A stretch of DNA of 64,000 nt, from assembly GCF_002261475.1 (NCBI RefSeq), contig NZ_NEVN01000009.1:426176-490175 (forward strand). Direction: 5' to 3'. The stretch's first letter is position 1, and the number at the start of each line of letters is the position of its first letter. Under the pieces are notes generated by a model, which was given only the letters and a program-made list of their open reading frames with translations, was not told the origin of the DNA and made no database searches. The position numbers and the translations under genes were made by a program. Of the stretch, positions 1 to 8,931 are shown piece after piece. The stretch comes from Bordetella genomosp. 5. Lineage in GTDB: Bacteria; Pseudomonadota; Gammaproteobacteria; Burkholderiales; Burkholderiaceae_B.

Positions 1-213
1 GACAAGACCATCGTGGATGTGCTCGAAGAGGCCGGCTGCGACCCGCTGTACGACTGCAAGCGCGGCGAGTGCGGCGTCTGTCAGGCCACCGTGCTGGAGG
101 GCGAGCCGGACCACCGCGATTACTACCTGTCAGCGGCCGAGAAGGCCAGCGGCACGGTCATTCAGATGTGCATCTCGCGCGCCAAGTCGGCCCGCCTGGT
201 GCTGGACCTGTAG
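1..213 (+). CDS. C-terminal [2Fe-2S] ferredoxin domain of a Rieske-oxygenase reductase (5' truncated)
   Basis: Only the last 70 codons are in the window, and the frame is open from base 1 to the TAG at 211-213. The fragment is a plant-type ferredoxin domain with the iron-sulfur ligand pattern C19-x4-C24-x2-C27-x29-C57. Its C-terminal placement is typical of phthalate-dioxygenase-reductase/VanB-type proteins, where FMN and NAD domains come first. It would pass electrons from NAD(P)H to the oxygenase encoded eight bases downstream. The flavin and NAD domains lie outside the window, so that part is inferred. Pairing this reductase class with an alpha+beta oxygenase is less common than with alpha-only oxygenases. 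Confidence 0.85.
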   Translation, partial: DKTIVDVLEEAGCDPLYDCKRGECGVCQATVLEGEPDHRDYYLSAAEKASGTVIQMCISRAKSARLVLDL

Positions 214-221
214 AGGCAGAC

Positions 222-1553
222 ATGGCGAGCCCACGCTACCGCGACAATCCCGACGCCGTCCGCGCCCTGGTGCGCGAGACCGAAGTGCACAAGGATCTGT
301 TCACCAGCCCCGAGCTGTTCGATCTCGAAATGGAACACCTGTACGCCGCGACCTGGGTGTACGTGGGCCACGAGAGCCAGGTGCCGAACAACGGCGACTA
401 CATCACGACCACCGTGGGCGCGCAGCCCGTGGTGATGGTGCGCCACACCGACAAATCGGTACGCGTGCTGTACAACCGCTGCCCGCACAAAGGCACCATG
501 GTGGCGGGCGATGCCTGCGGCAATACCGGCAAATTCTTCCGTTGCCCCTACCACGCCTGGACCTTCAAGACCGACGGATCGCTCCTGTCGATCCCGCTCA
601 AGAAGGGCTACGACCCCGAGGTGCTGTCGTCCTGCGAGGCCAGCAGCGGCATGGCGGCCGTGGGCGCCGTGGAAAATTATCGCGGCTTCATCTTCTGCCG
701 CCTCAACGCGCAGGGCCAGGATTTCGCGGCGTTCTTCGGCGAGTCGCTCAGCACCCTCGACAACATGGTCGACCGCTCGCCCGAGGGCCGGCTCGAGGTG
801 GCGGGCGGGGTGTTCCGCTACGTGCACCGCTGCAACTGGAAGATGCTGGTCGACAACCAGACCGACACCTGCCACCCGATGGTGGCGCACGAGTCCTCGG
901 CGGGTACCGCCGTGAGGGTCTGGGAGGCCGCGCCCGAGGGGACGCCCAAGCCCATGGCCGTGGAGCTCTTCGCGCCGTTCATCTCGCCCTACGAATTCTT
1001 CGAGAACATGGGCATCCGCGTCTGGGAAAACGGCCACGGTCATACCGGCGTGTCGGATTCCATTCACGCGTCGTACTCCACGATCCCGGGCTACTGGGAC
1101 GCGATGGTGAACGCCTACGGCGAGGACCGGGCCCATGCCATCCTGGGCGAGGTCCGCCACAACACCGTGTACTTCCCCAACATCATGGTCAAGGGCCCGA
1201 TCCAGACGCTGCGCATCTTCAAGCCGCTGGCCGCCGACCGCACGCTGGTCGAGTCGTGGACCTTCCGGCTGGTCGGCGCGCCCGACCTGCTGCTCGAACG
1301 CACCCTCATGTACAACCGCTTGATCAACGCGCCCACCTCGGTGGTGGGCCACGACGACCTGGAGATGTACGAGCGCGCCCAGCAAGGCCTGGCGGCCCGC
1401 TCGCACGACTGGGTCAACGTGGCGCGGCTGTGGCAGGCCGACGAGCAGAGCCAGCGCAACGTCGTCACCAACGGCACCAACGAATGGCAGATGCGCAACC
1501 AGTACCGGGCCTGGGCCCGCTACCTCACCGACAGCATGGAGGCCCGCGCATGA
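222..1553 (+). CDS. Aromatic-ring-hydroxylating (Rieske) dioxygenase, large/alpha subunit
   Basis: A 443-residue oxygenase component that would add O2 across, or hydroxylate, an aromatic ring. The N-terminal Rieske cluster motif is visible as C87-x-H89-x18-C108-x2-H111. The mononuclear iron site shows D215-x2-H218-x4-H223, the Asp-His-His arrangement of the family. The ATG at 222 follows the reductase stop by eight bases. A longer in-frame extension back to 69 is only read-through opposite the ferredoxin gene. The stop overlaps the beta-subunit start (ATGA), so the two subunits are probably translationally coupled. The substrate cannot be read from sequence; the neighbours point to a CoA-linked aromatic or aralkyl acid route. 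Confidence 0.93.
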   Translation: MASPRYRDNPDAVRALVRETEVHKDLFTSPELFDLEMEHLYAATWVYVGHESQVPNNGDYITTTVGAQPVVMVRHTDKSVRVLYNRCPHKGTMVAGDACGNTGKFFRCPYHAWTFKTDGSLLSIPLKKGYDPEVLSSCEASSGMAAVGAVENYRGFIFCRLNAQGQDFAAFFGESLSTLDNMVDRSPEGRLEVAGGVFRYVHRCNWKMLVDNQTDTCHPMVAHESSAGTAVRVWEAAPEGTPKPMAVELFAPFISPYEFFENMGIRVWENGHGHTGVSDSIHASYSTIPGYWDAMVNAYGEDRAHAILGEVRHNTVYFPNIMVKGPIQTLRIFKPLAADRTLVESWTFRLVGAPDLLLERTLMYNRLINAPTSVVGHDDLEMYERAQQGLAARSHDWVNVARLWQADEQSQRNVVTNGTNEWQMRNQYRAWARYLTDSMEARA

Positions 1554-2044
1554 ACGCGCCGCTCGACCAACGCCTCGCCGATTTCGTCTACGCCGAAGCC
1601 CGCCTGCTCGACGAGCAGCGGTTCGACGCGTGGCTGGCGCTTTTCACCGCCGATGGCCATTACTGGATGCCGCTCGCCCACGACCAGCAGGACGCGCGCC
1701 TGCATGCGTCGCTGATGTACGAAGACCAGCTGCTGCTACGCGTGCGGATCGAACGCCTGACGGGCAACCGCACGTTTTCGCAACAGCCGCGCAGCCGCTC
1801 GCATCACCTGCTGCAGGCGCCCACCGTGGAACACGACCACCCCGAACATCAGCCCGACGAAGGCCGCTACGTGGTGCGCAGCGCCTTCCATTACGTGGAG
1901 TCGCGCCAGGACGAGCAGACCCTCTACGCGGGCTGGGCCACGCATCACCTGGTCGACCAGGACGGCGCGCTGCGCATGCGCCTCAAGCGCGTCGATCTGC
2001 TGAACTGCGACGCGGCCTTCGGCAACATTCAACTGTTCATGTGA
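1550..2044 (+). CDS. Aromatic-ring-hydroxylating dioxygenase, small/beta subunit
   Basis: A 164-residue protein of the cone-shaped beta-subunit family (NTF2-like fold, as in BenB/NdoC). It supports the alpha3beta3 hexamer and has no metal site. Visible family features are the N-terminal segment with 'EARLLDEQRFDAWLALF', 'YWMP' soon after, and the C-terminal 'LLNCDAAFGNIQLFM' ending. The ATG at 1550 overlaps the alpha-subunit TGA by the ATGA arrangement. In-frame sequence upstream of 1550 is shadow coding opposite the alpha gene. The length is typical of the family. Confidence 0.92.
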   Translation: MNAPLDQRLADFVYAEARLLDEQRFDAWLALFTADGHYWMPLAHDQQDARLHASLMYEDQLLLRVRIERLTGNRTFSQQPRSRSHHLLQAPTVEHDHPEHQPDEGRYVVRSAFHYVESRQDEQTLYAGWATHHLVDQDGALRMRLKRVDLLNCDAAFGNIQLFM

Positions 2045-2054
2045 GGAGCGCGAC

Positions 2055-3689
2055 ATGAACGCAACGGTTCACCAGGCTTTCACCGACAGCGCGCGCCAAT
2101 GGCCGGAGCACGCTTTCCTGTGCATCCTGCCGGAGACGGCGGGCCTGTACGGCATCGCGGCAGGCGAGCTCGCCTATGCCGACGCCGCGGTCCGCGTCGA
2201 GGCGCTGCGCAGCGCCTATGCGGCGGCGGGCTACGGCCATGGCCACCGCGCCGGCCTGCTGCTCGAGAATCGGCCCGACTTCTTTCTGCACTGGTTCGCG
2301 CTGAACGCGCTCGGCGTGTCGGTCGTGCCGATCAACGCCGATCTGCGCGCCGCCGAACTCGAGTACCTGACGGGACACTCCGAGATCGCGCTGGCGGTCG
2401 CGCTGCCGCAACGGCACGACGACCTGCGCGCCGCCGCCGGCCGGGCGGGCCGGCCGCTCGCCGTGATGGGCCCGGCCGACGCGGTGCCGGTCGCGCCGTT
2501 CGCGGCCCCGCGCGCGAACGAAGCGCCGGACGAGCTGAGCGAATGCGCCCTGCTCTACACCTCGGGCACGACGGGCCGGCCCAAGGGTTGCATCCTGCCC
2601 AATCGCTATTTCCTGCACGCGGGCCGGTGGTACGCGCGCGCCGGCGGCCTGGCCGCGTTGCGCCCGGGCGTGGAACGCATGATCACGCCGCTGCCCCTGG
2701 TGCACATGAACGCCATGGCGTATTCGGCCATGGCGATGGTGCTGACCGGCGGCTGCCTCATCCCGCTCGACCGCTTCCACCCGCGCAGCTGGTGGGACAG
2801 CGTGCGCGCCTCGCGCGCCACGGTGCTGCACTACCTGGGCGTGATGCCCGCCATGCTGATGAAGGCGCCCGACAGCGCGCAGGACCTCAAGCATCGTGTG
2901 CGCTTCGGCTTCGGCGCCGGCGTCGAGCGCGGCCTGCACGAGCCCTTCGAGGCCCGCTTCGGCTTCCCGCTGCTGGAGGCCTGGGCCATGACCGAAACCG
3001 GCGCCGGCGCCGTCGTCATCGCCAACGAAGAGCCGCGCCACATCGGATCGAACTGCTTCGGTCGCGAAGAGGCCGACGTTCAGGTCCGCATCGTGGCCGA
3101 CGATGGCACCGACGCGGCCGCGGGCCAGCCCGGCGAACTGCTCGTGCGCCATGCGGGCGACGACCCCCGCTACGGTTTCTTCGCCGGCTATCTGAAAGAC
3201 GCCGAGGCCACCGATGCCGCGTGGGAAGGCGGCTGGTTTCATACCGGCGACATCGTGCGCCGCGATGCCGACGGGGCGCTGCGCTTCGTCGATCGCAAGA
3301 AAAACGTGATCCGCCGCAGCGGCGAGAACATCTCTGCCGTCGAGGTCGAGGCGGTGCTGCTGCGTCACCCCAACGTCAAGACCGCGGCCGTGGCGGCCGT
3401 GCCCGATCCCGTGCGCGGCGACGAGGTCCTGGCCTGCGTGGTCGCCGACAGCGAACCCGCCGACCCGGACGGCCGCGCCGCCGCGGCGCAGGAACTCGTG
3501 CAGTGGTGTCTGGAGCAACTGGCCTATTACAAGGCGCCCGGCTATGTGGCGTTCGTGGATGCGCTGCCGCTCACCACCACCAACAAGATCCAGCGGGGCG
3601 AGATGAAAAACTGGGCGCCGACCTTGCCCGGCACCGAACGCTGCGTCGACACCCGCGCGCTCAAGAAGCGCCAGGAGCACGCCGCATGA
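2055..3689 (+). CDS. AMP-forming acyl-CoA synthetase/ligase (ANL superfamily)
   Basis: A 544-residue ligase that would adenylate a carboxylic acid and transfer it to CoA. The phosphate-binding motif YTSGTTGRPKG starts at residue 168. The 'TGD' and 'DRKKNVIRRSGENIS' hinge motifs lie near residues 395-430, and the catalytic C-terminal lysine is K511 in 'TTNKIQRGEMK'. Its closest recognisable style is the CaiC/crotonobetaine-CoA-ligase group, but the substrate is unknown. It starts ten bases after the beta-subunit stop and overlaps the next gene by ATGA. A ligase inside a ring-oxygenase operon suggests oxidation of a CoA thioester or activation of a ring product. Confidence 0.92.
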   Translation: MNATVHQAFTDSARQWPEHAFLCILPETAGLYGIAAGELAYADAAVRVEALRSAYAAAGYGHGHRAGLLLENRPDFFLHWFALNALGVSVVPINADLRAAELEYLTGHSEIALAVALPQRHDDLRAAAGRAGRPLAVMGPADAVPVAPFAAPRANEAPDELSECALLYTSGTTGRPKGCILPNRYFLHAGRWYARAGGLAALRPGVERMITPLPLVHMNAMAYSAMAMVLTGGCLIPLDRFHPRSWWDSVRASRATVLHYLGVMPAMLMKAPDSAQDLKHRVRFGFGAGVERGLHEPFEARFGFPLLEAWAMTETGAGAVVIANEEPRHIGSNCFGREEADVQVRIVADDGTDAAAGQPGELLVRHAGDDPRYGFFAGYLKDAEATDAAWEGGWFHTGDIVRRDADGALRFVDRKKNVIRRSGENISAVEVEAVLLRHPNVKTAAVAAVPDPVRGDEVLACVVADSEPADPDGRAAAAQELVQWCLEQLAYYKAPGYVAFVDALPLTTTNKIQRGEMKNWAPTLPGTERCVDTRALKKRQEHAA

Positions 3690-4852
3690 GCCGCAAGGGT
3701 TACGACGGCGTCGCGGTGGCCGTGCCGGTCACGGTGCCCTACGTCCGCTACAGCACGCATGCCGCGCACTGGTGGCTCGGACGCGCGCTGGCCGAATTGC
3801 TGCGCGCCACCGGCCTGCGCAAGCACGACGTCGACGGCGTATGCGTATCGAGCTTCACGCTCGCGCCGGACAGCGCGGTCGGCCTGATGCAGCATCTGGG
3901 CATGCAGCCCCGCTGGCTCGACCATATCCCGATGGGCGGCGCCTCGGGCGTGGTGGCGCTGCGCCGCGCGGCGCGTGCCGTGCAGGCCGGCGACGCCTCG
4001 ATCGTCGCCTGCGTCGCGGGCGATACCAACCATGTCGACTCGTTCCGCAACACGGTGAGCCAGTTCTCCCGCTTTGCCCAGGACGGCGTCTATCCCTACG
4101 GGGCGGGCGGCCCCAACGCCAGCTTCGCGCTGCTCACCGACCACTACATGCGCGAGAGCGGCGCCACCCGTGCCGACTTCGGCAAGCTCTGCGTGGCCCA
4201 GCGCGACAACGCGCTGCGCTATCCGCACGCGCTGATGAAGAAGCCGCTCACGCTCGAGCAATACCTGGGCGCGCGCGAGATCGCGAGCCCGATCCACCTC
4301 TTCGACTGCGTCATGCCGTGCGCGGGCGCCGACGCCTTCCTGGTGATGAGCGACGAACGCGCCCGGGCGCTCGGCCTGCCCTACGCGCATCTGCTGGGCA
4401 CGATCGAGCGCCATAACGCCTGGAGCGAGGATCCGATCCAGACGCGCGGCGGCTGGACGCTCGACGTGGACGACCTCTACGCACAGGCCGGCCGGGGCCC
4501 CGCGGATGTCGATGTGATGCAGGCCTACGACGACTACCCGGTGATCAACTTCATGCAGCTCGAAGACCTGGGCTTCTGCGCCAAGAACGAAGCGCCCGAG
4601 TTCGTGCGCCGTCACACCTTCACGGTGGACGGCAGCTTTCCGTTCAACACCAACGGCGGACAGCTCTCGGTCGGCCAGGCCGGCGCCGCCGGCGGCTATC
4701 TCGGCACGGTGGAAGCGCTGCGCCAGCTCACCGGCGGCGCGGGCCGCACGCAGGTGGCCGACGCGCGCACCGCGCTGGTGAGCGGCTTCGGCATGATCAA
4801 CTACGACCGCGGCCTGTGCACCGGCGCGGCGCTGCTCGGGAGCGCATCATGA
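3686..4852 (+). CDS. Thiolase-superfamily protein of the SCP-x/Ltp type, probably a lyase rather than a thiolase
   Basis: A 388-residue protein with the two-half thiolase fold. The nucleophile position of true thiolases (Cys in a GG-x-C-G context) is Ser87 here (GGASG). The C-terminal GHPxGATG motif with its catalytic His is replaced by 'NGGQLSVGQAGAAGG' around residues 325-340. Members of this family that pair with a DUF35 protein include Ltp2, a retro-aldolase that cleaves hydroxyacyl-CoA side chains. The next gene encodes a DUF35 domain and is coupled by ATGA. The lyase assignment is inference from this pairing and the lost cysteine. Confidence 0.82.
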   Translation: MSRKGYDGVAVAVPVTVPYVRYSTHAAHWWLGRALAELLRATGLRKHDVDGVCVSSFTLAPDSAVGLMQHLGMQPRWLDHIPMGGASGVVALRRAARAVQAGDASIVACVAGDTNHVDSFRNTVSQFSRFAQDGVYPYGAGGPNASFALLTDHYMRESGATRADFGKLCVAQRDNALRYPHALMKKPLTLEQYLGAREIASPIHLFDCVMPCAGADAFLVMSDERARALGLPYAHLLGTIERHNAWSEDPIQTRGGWTLDVDDLYAQAGRGPADVDVMQAYDDYPVINFMQLEDLGFCAKNEAPEFVRRHTFTVDGSFPFNTNGGQLSVGQAGAAGGYLGTVEALRQLTGGAGRTQVADARTALVSGFGMINYDRGLCTGAALLGSAS

Positions 4853-6090
4853 CCGCCCCGCTCAAGCCCCCCGGGCGCAAGAATCCGGTCGCGCGTACGC
4901 GCCAGCCCACGCTGCCGCCCGGCGCGCGCAGCCGTGCCGCGCTGGGGCTGACCGCCGCGGCGGCGCTCGGCCACTTCCGCCTGCAGGTCTGCGCCGCCTG
5001 CGGCACGGTTCAGTATCCGCCGCGCGAAGTGTGCGGCGCCTGCCTGCATCATGAGCTGCCCTGGCGCGACGTGTCGCCATGCGGCACCCTCATCGCCCGC
5101 ACCACCCTGCAGCACAGCAACGACCTTTATTTCCGCGAGCGCCTGCCCTGGCACGTCGGCACCGTCGTGATGGACGCCGGCCCCAGCGTGGTGGCCCATC
5201 TGCACGAGGACTGCCGCGACGGCGAGCCGGTGCGCCTGGTACTCAAACTGGATCGCAGCGGCCAGGCCGTGATGATCGCCCTGCCGCCCAAGGACACACC
5301 CCATATGGAAGACGACAAGACGCTGCGCGAGACCTCCTGCACGCCGAAGCTGCGACGCGTACTGGTCACCGACGGGCGCTCCGCGGTGGGCCAGGCCCTG
5401 GTCGGCGCATTGCTGCAGGCCGGCGCCACCCGGGTCTTCGTGGGCGACCCGCAGGCCTGGCGCGGCGACGCCGCCTTCGAGGCGCTGCGCACGGACGAGC
5501 GCGTGAGCGTCCTGCCGCTGGACATCACCGACACCGACGCCGTGGATCGCGCCGCCGCGTCGATCGGCGGCAAGGTCGACATTCTCGTCAACACGGCCGA
5601 CTACGAACGCGAGGGCGGGCTGCTCGGCGCGCGCGATGTGAACCGCGCGCGGGATGCGCTGGACGTCAATTGCCTCGGCCTCATGCGCCTGGCGCAGGCG
5701 TTCGGCCCCGGGATGTGCGGCCGCGCCGCCGACGGACTGAACAACGCCTGCGCCTGGGTCAACGTGCTGAGCATCTATGCGCAGATGAATCTGCCCGCGC
5801 GCGGCGTGTGGTCGGCGAGCAAGGCCGCCGCGCTGTCGCTGGCGCAGTGCCTGCGCGCCGAGTTCCGGCCCGCGGGCGTGCGCGTGATCAACGTCTTCCC
5901 GGGCCCGGTCGACCACGAATGGGAGCAGCGCACGCCGCCCCCGCGCGTGGCGCCCAAGGCGATCGCCGCCGCGATCGTGCGCGCGCTCGAGGCGGGCACC
6001 GAAGACGTGTACGTGGGCGACGTGGCCGAGGAATTCCTCGCCCGTCTGGCCGACAACCCCAAGGGACTGGAACGCGAGCTGGGCGCCTGA
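4849..6090 (+). CDS. DUF35 (Zn-ribbon/OB-fold) protein fused to a degenerate short-chain dehydrogenase domain
   Basis: A 413-residue two-domain protein. Residues about 40-150 are a DUF35 acyl-CoA-binding module with a rubredoxin-like zinc ribbon, C48-x2-C51-x10-C62-x2-C65, followed by an OB fold. Residues about 165-400 are a Rossmann SDR domain. The SDR half is abnormal: the TGxxxGIG loop reads TDGRSAVG, the NNAG motif reads NTAD, and the catalytic Tyr of YxxxK is Trp321, although Ser308 and Lys325 remain. It probably binds a ligand but does not carry out standard SDR redox. DUF35 partners of Ltp-type thiolases are known; this fusion is unusual to me. The start at 4849 overlaps the previous stop. 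Confidence 0.85.
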   Translation: MTAPLKPPGRKNPVARTRQPTLPPGARSRAALGLTAAAALGHFRLQVCAACGTVQYPPREVCGACLHHELPWRDVSPCGTLIARTTLQHSNDLYFRERLPWHVGTVVMDAGPSVVAHLHEDCRDGEPVRLVLKLDRSGQAVMIALPPKDTPHMEDDKTLRETSCTPKLRRVLVTDGRSAVGQALVGALLQAGATRVFVGDPQAWRGDAAFEALRTDERVSVLPLDITDTDAVDRAAASIGGKVDILVNTADYEREGGLLGARDVNRARDALDVNCLGLMRLAQAFGPGMCGRAADGLNNACAWVNVLSIYAQMNLPARGVWSASKAAALSLAQCLRAEFRPAGVRVINVFPGPVDHEWEQRTPPPRVAPKAIAAAIVRALEAGTEDVYVGDVAEEFLARLADNPKGLERELGA

Positions 6091-6117
6091 GCCCGCCGCA
6101 TCGACAAGGAGCAACCA

Positions 6118-6900
6118 TTGAGCGCAGACACCCTCGCCCGTTTCGTCGGCGACCTGGCCGCAGGCCGGATCCGCGTGGTCGACCTGACCGAAACCCTCAC
6201 GCCCGAGTTTCCGACCATCGTGCTGCCGCCCGAGTTCGGCCAGGCGTGGCCGTTCCGCATCGAAGAGATCTCGCGCTATGACGAGCGCGGCCCGGCCTGG
6301 TACTGGAACAACTTCTCGTGTTCCGAGCACACCGGCACGCACTTCGACGCGCCGGCCCACTGGATCAGCGGCAAGGACCAGCCCGACAATACCGTCGACA
6401 CCATCCCCGTCGAGGCCTTCGTCGCGAACGCCTGCGTGATCGACTGCTCGCGCGAATCGCGCGACAACCCCGATTTCCTGCTCACCATCGACTTCGTCAA
6501 GCGTTGGGAAGCCGAGCATGGCGAGATTCCTGCCCGCTCGTGGGTGCTGATGCGCACCGACTGGTCCAAGCGCGCCAAGCCCGCCGAGTATCTGAACATG
6601 CAGGCCGATGGCGCTCACTCGCCGGGCCCCGACGCGGATGTCGTGCCGTGGCTCATCAAGGAGCGCGACGTGCATGGGTTCGGCACCGAGTCGGTCGGCA
6701 CCGACGCGGGCCAGGCGGCGCACCTGGATCCGCCCTATCCCTGCCACTACTTCATGCACGGCAACAACCGCTATGGCCTGCAGTGCCTGACCAATCTCGA
6801 TCAGCTGCCGCCCAAGGGCGCGGTGATCTTCTCGGCGCCGCTGAAGATCCGCAACGGCTCGGGCAGCCCGCTGCGCGTGCTGGCCATGGCGCCGGTCTGA
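6118..6900 (+). CDS. Cyclase-family metal hydrolase (kynurenine formamidase / isatin hydrolase fold)
   Basis: A 260-residue member of the cyclase family (COG1878 type), whose known enzymes hydrolyse amide or lactam bonds with a bound divalent metal. The signature HxGTHxDxPxH is present with H71, H75, D77 and H81. The start is TTG at 6118, supported by AAGGAG at 6106-6111 six bases before it. No nearby ATG has a comparable ribosome-binding site. It sits 27 bases after the DUF35-SDR gene. In this operon it may open a lactone or lactam ring produced after ring oxidation, which is inference. Confidence 0.87.
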   Translation: MSADTLARFVGDLAAGRIRVVDLTETLTPEFPTIVLPPEFGQAWPFRIEEISRYDERGPAWYWNNFSCSEHTGTHFDAPAHWISGKDQPDNTVDTIPVEAFVANACVIDCSRESRDNPDFLLTIDFVKRWEAEHGEIPARSWVLMRTDWSKRAKPAEYLNMQADGAHSPGPDADVVPWLIKERDVHGFGTESVGTDAGQAAHLDPPYPCHYFMHGNNRYGLQCLTNLDQLPPKGAVIFSAPLKIRNGSGSPLRVLAMAPV

Positions 6901-6926
6901 CGCAAGCGCCACGCAAGGGGAACACA

Positions 6927-7655
6927 ATGAACAATGAAAATGTGGCCATCGTCACCGGCGGCAGCGCCGGCATCGGCGCCGAAATCTGCCGCAGCATGCT
7001 CGAGGCCGGCTACGAGGTGATTTCGCTGGCGCGCCGCACGGGCGAACAGCGCCATGCGCGCCTGCATCATGTGCAGGTGGACCTGCTCGACGCCACCGCC
7101 ACGGCGCAGGCCGCCGCCGAGGTGGCCGCCCGGCATCCCGTGAGCCACGTGATCCACAACGCCGGCGTGATCTGGCCGAATCTGTTGCCCGACGTGAAGC
7201 CCGAAGAGCTGCAGGGACTGACGCAGATCCATCTGGGCGCGGCGCTGGCGCTGGTGCAGGCCACGCTGCCGGGCATGCAGGAGCGCGGCTACGGCCGCAT
7301 CGTGCTGCTGTCGTCGCGCGGTGCGCTGGGCCTGCCCACGCGCACGGCCTATTCCGCCACCAAGGCCGGCATGATCGGCATGGCGCGCACGTGGGCGCTG
7401 GAGCTCGCGCCCAGCGGCATCACCGTCAACGTGGTGGCGCCCGGCCCGATCCAGACCGATATGTTCTACGAGGTCATCGAACCCGGCAGCGAACGCGAGC
7501 GCGCGCTCGCCAACAACATCCCGGTCAAGCGCATCGGCCGCAGCGACGACGTCGCGCGCGCGGTCATGTTTTTCTCCGATCCCGCCAATAGCTTCGTGAC
7601 CGGTCAGACGCTGTATGTCTGCGGCGGCGCGAGCGTGGGCTCGATCACGATCTGA
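6927..7655 (+). CDS. Short-chain dehydrogenase/reductase (classical SDR)
   Basis: A 242-residue NAD(P)-dependent oxidoreductase. All classical elements are intact: TGGSAGIG cofactor loop (residues 10-17), NAG at 78-80, catalytic Ser near 130, and Y142-x3-K146. A PG motif follows the 'NVVAPGPI' strand. This contrasts with the degenerate SDR domain fused to DUF35 one gene upstream. Typical jobs in such operons are oxidation of a cis-dihydrodiol or of a 3-hydroxyacyl-CoA. The ATG at 6927 is preceded by AAGGGGAA. A gap of about 100 bases separates it from the transporter genes. Confidence 0.92.
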   Translation: MNNENVAIVTGGSAGIGAEICRSMLEAGYEVISLARRTGEQRHARLHHVQVDLLDATATAQAAAEVAARHPVSHVIHNAGVIWPNLLPDVKPEELQGLTQIHLGAALALVQATLPGMQERGYGRIVLLSSRGALGLPTRTAYSATKAGMIGMARTWALELAPSGITVNVVAPGPIQTDMFYEVIEPGSERERALANNIPVKRIGRSDDVARAVMFFSDPANSFVTGQTLYVCGGASVGSITI

Positions 7656-7758
7656 ACGTTTCACCCGTCTAACAAGCAGTCCCACGAAGCGCGGACGCCC
7701 TTCCCGGCGCCCGCGGCAAGCGCAGCATCCACCCTCTCCAAAGCACGGAGGAATTGCC

Positions 7759-8907
7759 ATGTTGTCGAACAAGCTCTCCCTGGCGGCCGCGGCCGCCGCC
7801 GCCCTGATCGCCTTCCCCGCCCTGGCCCAGGTCAAGGTCGGCGTGGTCACGTCGTCCACCGGCCCCACCGCCCTGGTCGGCATCCCGCAAAAAAATACGG
7901 TCCCGCTGCTGCCCAAGAAGATCGGCGACCTGACGGTCGAGTACATCTCGCTCGATGACGCCAGCGACTCCACGCAGTCGGTCACCGCGTTCAAGAAGCT
8001 GATCTCGGAGCAGAACGTCGACGCGCTGATCGGCCCGTCGGGCTCGCCCAACGCGATGGGCGTGATCCAGTTCGCCGCCGAGGCCGGCGTGCCCATGCTG
8101 GCGCCGGTGGGTACCGCCGCGGTGGTGCTGCCGATGAACGACCAGAAGAAGTGGGTGTTCAAGACCACGCAGAACGACGACATCATCGCCCGTGCGCTGG
8201 TCGACCACATGGCCAAGACCGGCATCAAGACGGTGGGCTTCATCGGCCTGAACGATCCCTACGGCGAGAACTGGTACAAGGTGTTCTCGGCCATGGCGAC
8301 CGAGAAAGGCATCAAGATCAGCGCCAACGAACGCTACCTGCGCTTCGACAGCTCGGTGACCGGCCAGGCGCTCAAGATCCTCGCCGCCAAGCCGGACGCG
8401 GTGCTGATCGCCGCTCCGGGCGCGGCCAGCGTGCTGCCGCAGACCACGCTGTTCGATCAGGGCTACAAGGGCAAGTTCTACCAGACCCACGGCGCCGCGC
8501 TACCCGACTTCCTGAAGCTCGGCGGCAAGAAGGTCGAAGGCACGATCCTCGCGGCCAGCCTGATGCTGGTGCTGCCGGAAATGCCCGACAGCAACCCGTC
8601 CAAGAAGGTCGCCTCCGACTACATCGCCGCCTACCAGAAGCTGCACGGCTCGGTGCCCGCCACCTTCGGCGCCAACGTCTACGACGCCGGCCTGCTGCTC
8701 GAGAAGGCCGTTCCGATTGCCGAGAAGGCCGGCAAGCCGGGCACCAAGGAGTTCCGCTCCGCGCTGCGCGATGCGCTGGAACAGACCAAGGAGCTGGTGG
8801 GCACGCAGGGCGTCTACAACATGAGCGCCGCCGACCACAGCGGTTTCGACGAACGCGGACGCGAGCTGATCACCGTGCGTGACGGCAACTGGACGCTGGT
8901 CAAGTAA
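7759..8907 (+). CDS. Periplasmic substrate-binding protein of a branched-chain-type ABC importer
   Basis: A 382-residue LivK-like receptor (Peripla_BP_6 family). It starts with a clear Sec signal peptide (positive N-region, Ala-rich core, cleavage likely after 'FPALAQ'). The mature protein has the 'VGVVTSSTGP' opening and 'DDASDSTQSVTAFKKLI' region of this family. The start at 7759 has GGAGG at 7747-7751. HAAT-family receptors next to aromatic catabolic genes commonly bind aromatic acids rather than amino acids, so it may capture the substrate of the upstream enzymes. That link is contextual only. Confidence 0.92.
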   Translation: MLSNKLSLAAAAAAALIAFPALAQVKVGVVTSSTGPTALVGIPQKNTVPLLPKKIGDLTVEYISLDDASDSTQSVTAFKKLISEQNVDALIGPSGSPNAMGVIQFAAEAGVPMLAPVGTAAVVLPMNDQKKWVFKTTQNDDIIARALVDHMAKTGIKTVGFIGLNDPYGENWYKVFSAMATEKGIKISANERYLRFDSSVTGQALKILAAKPDAVLIAAPGAASVLPQTTLFDQGYKGKFYQTHGAALPDFLKLGGKKVEGTILAASLMLVLPEMPDSNPSKKVASDYIAAYQKLHGSVPATFGANVYDAGLLLEKAVPIAEKAGKPGTKEFRSALRDALEQTKELVGTQGVYNMSAADHSGFDERGRELITVRDGNWTLVK

Positions 8908-8931
8908 GACGCCGGGCCGGAACCACGACGC

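Noticed and set aside
4801..6927. A long - strand frame opposite the DUF35-SDR and cyclase genes
   Set aside because: No recognisable domain, no ribosome-binding site and typical shadow composition.
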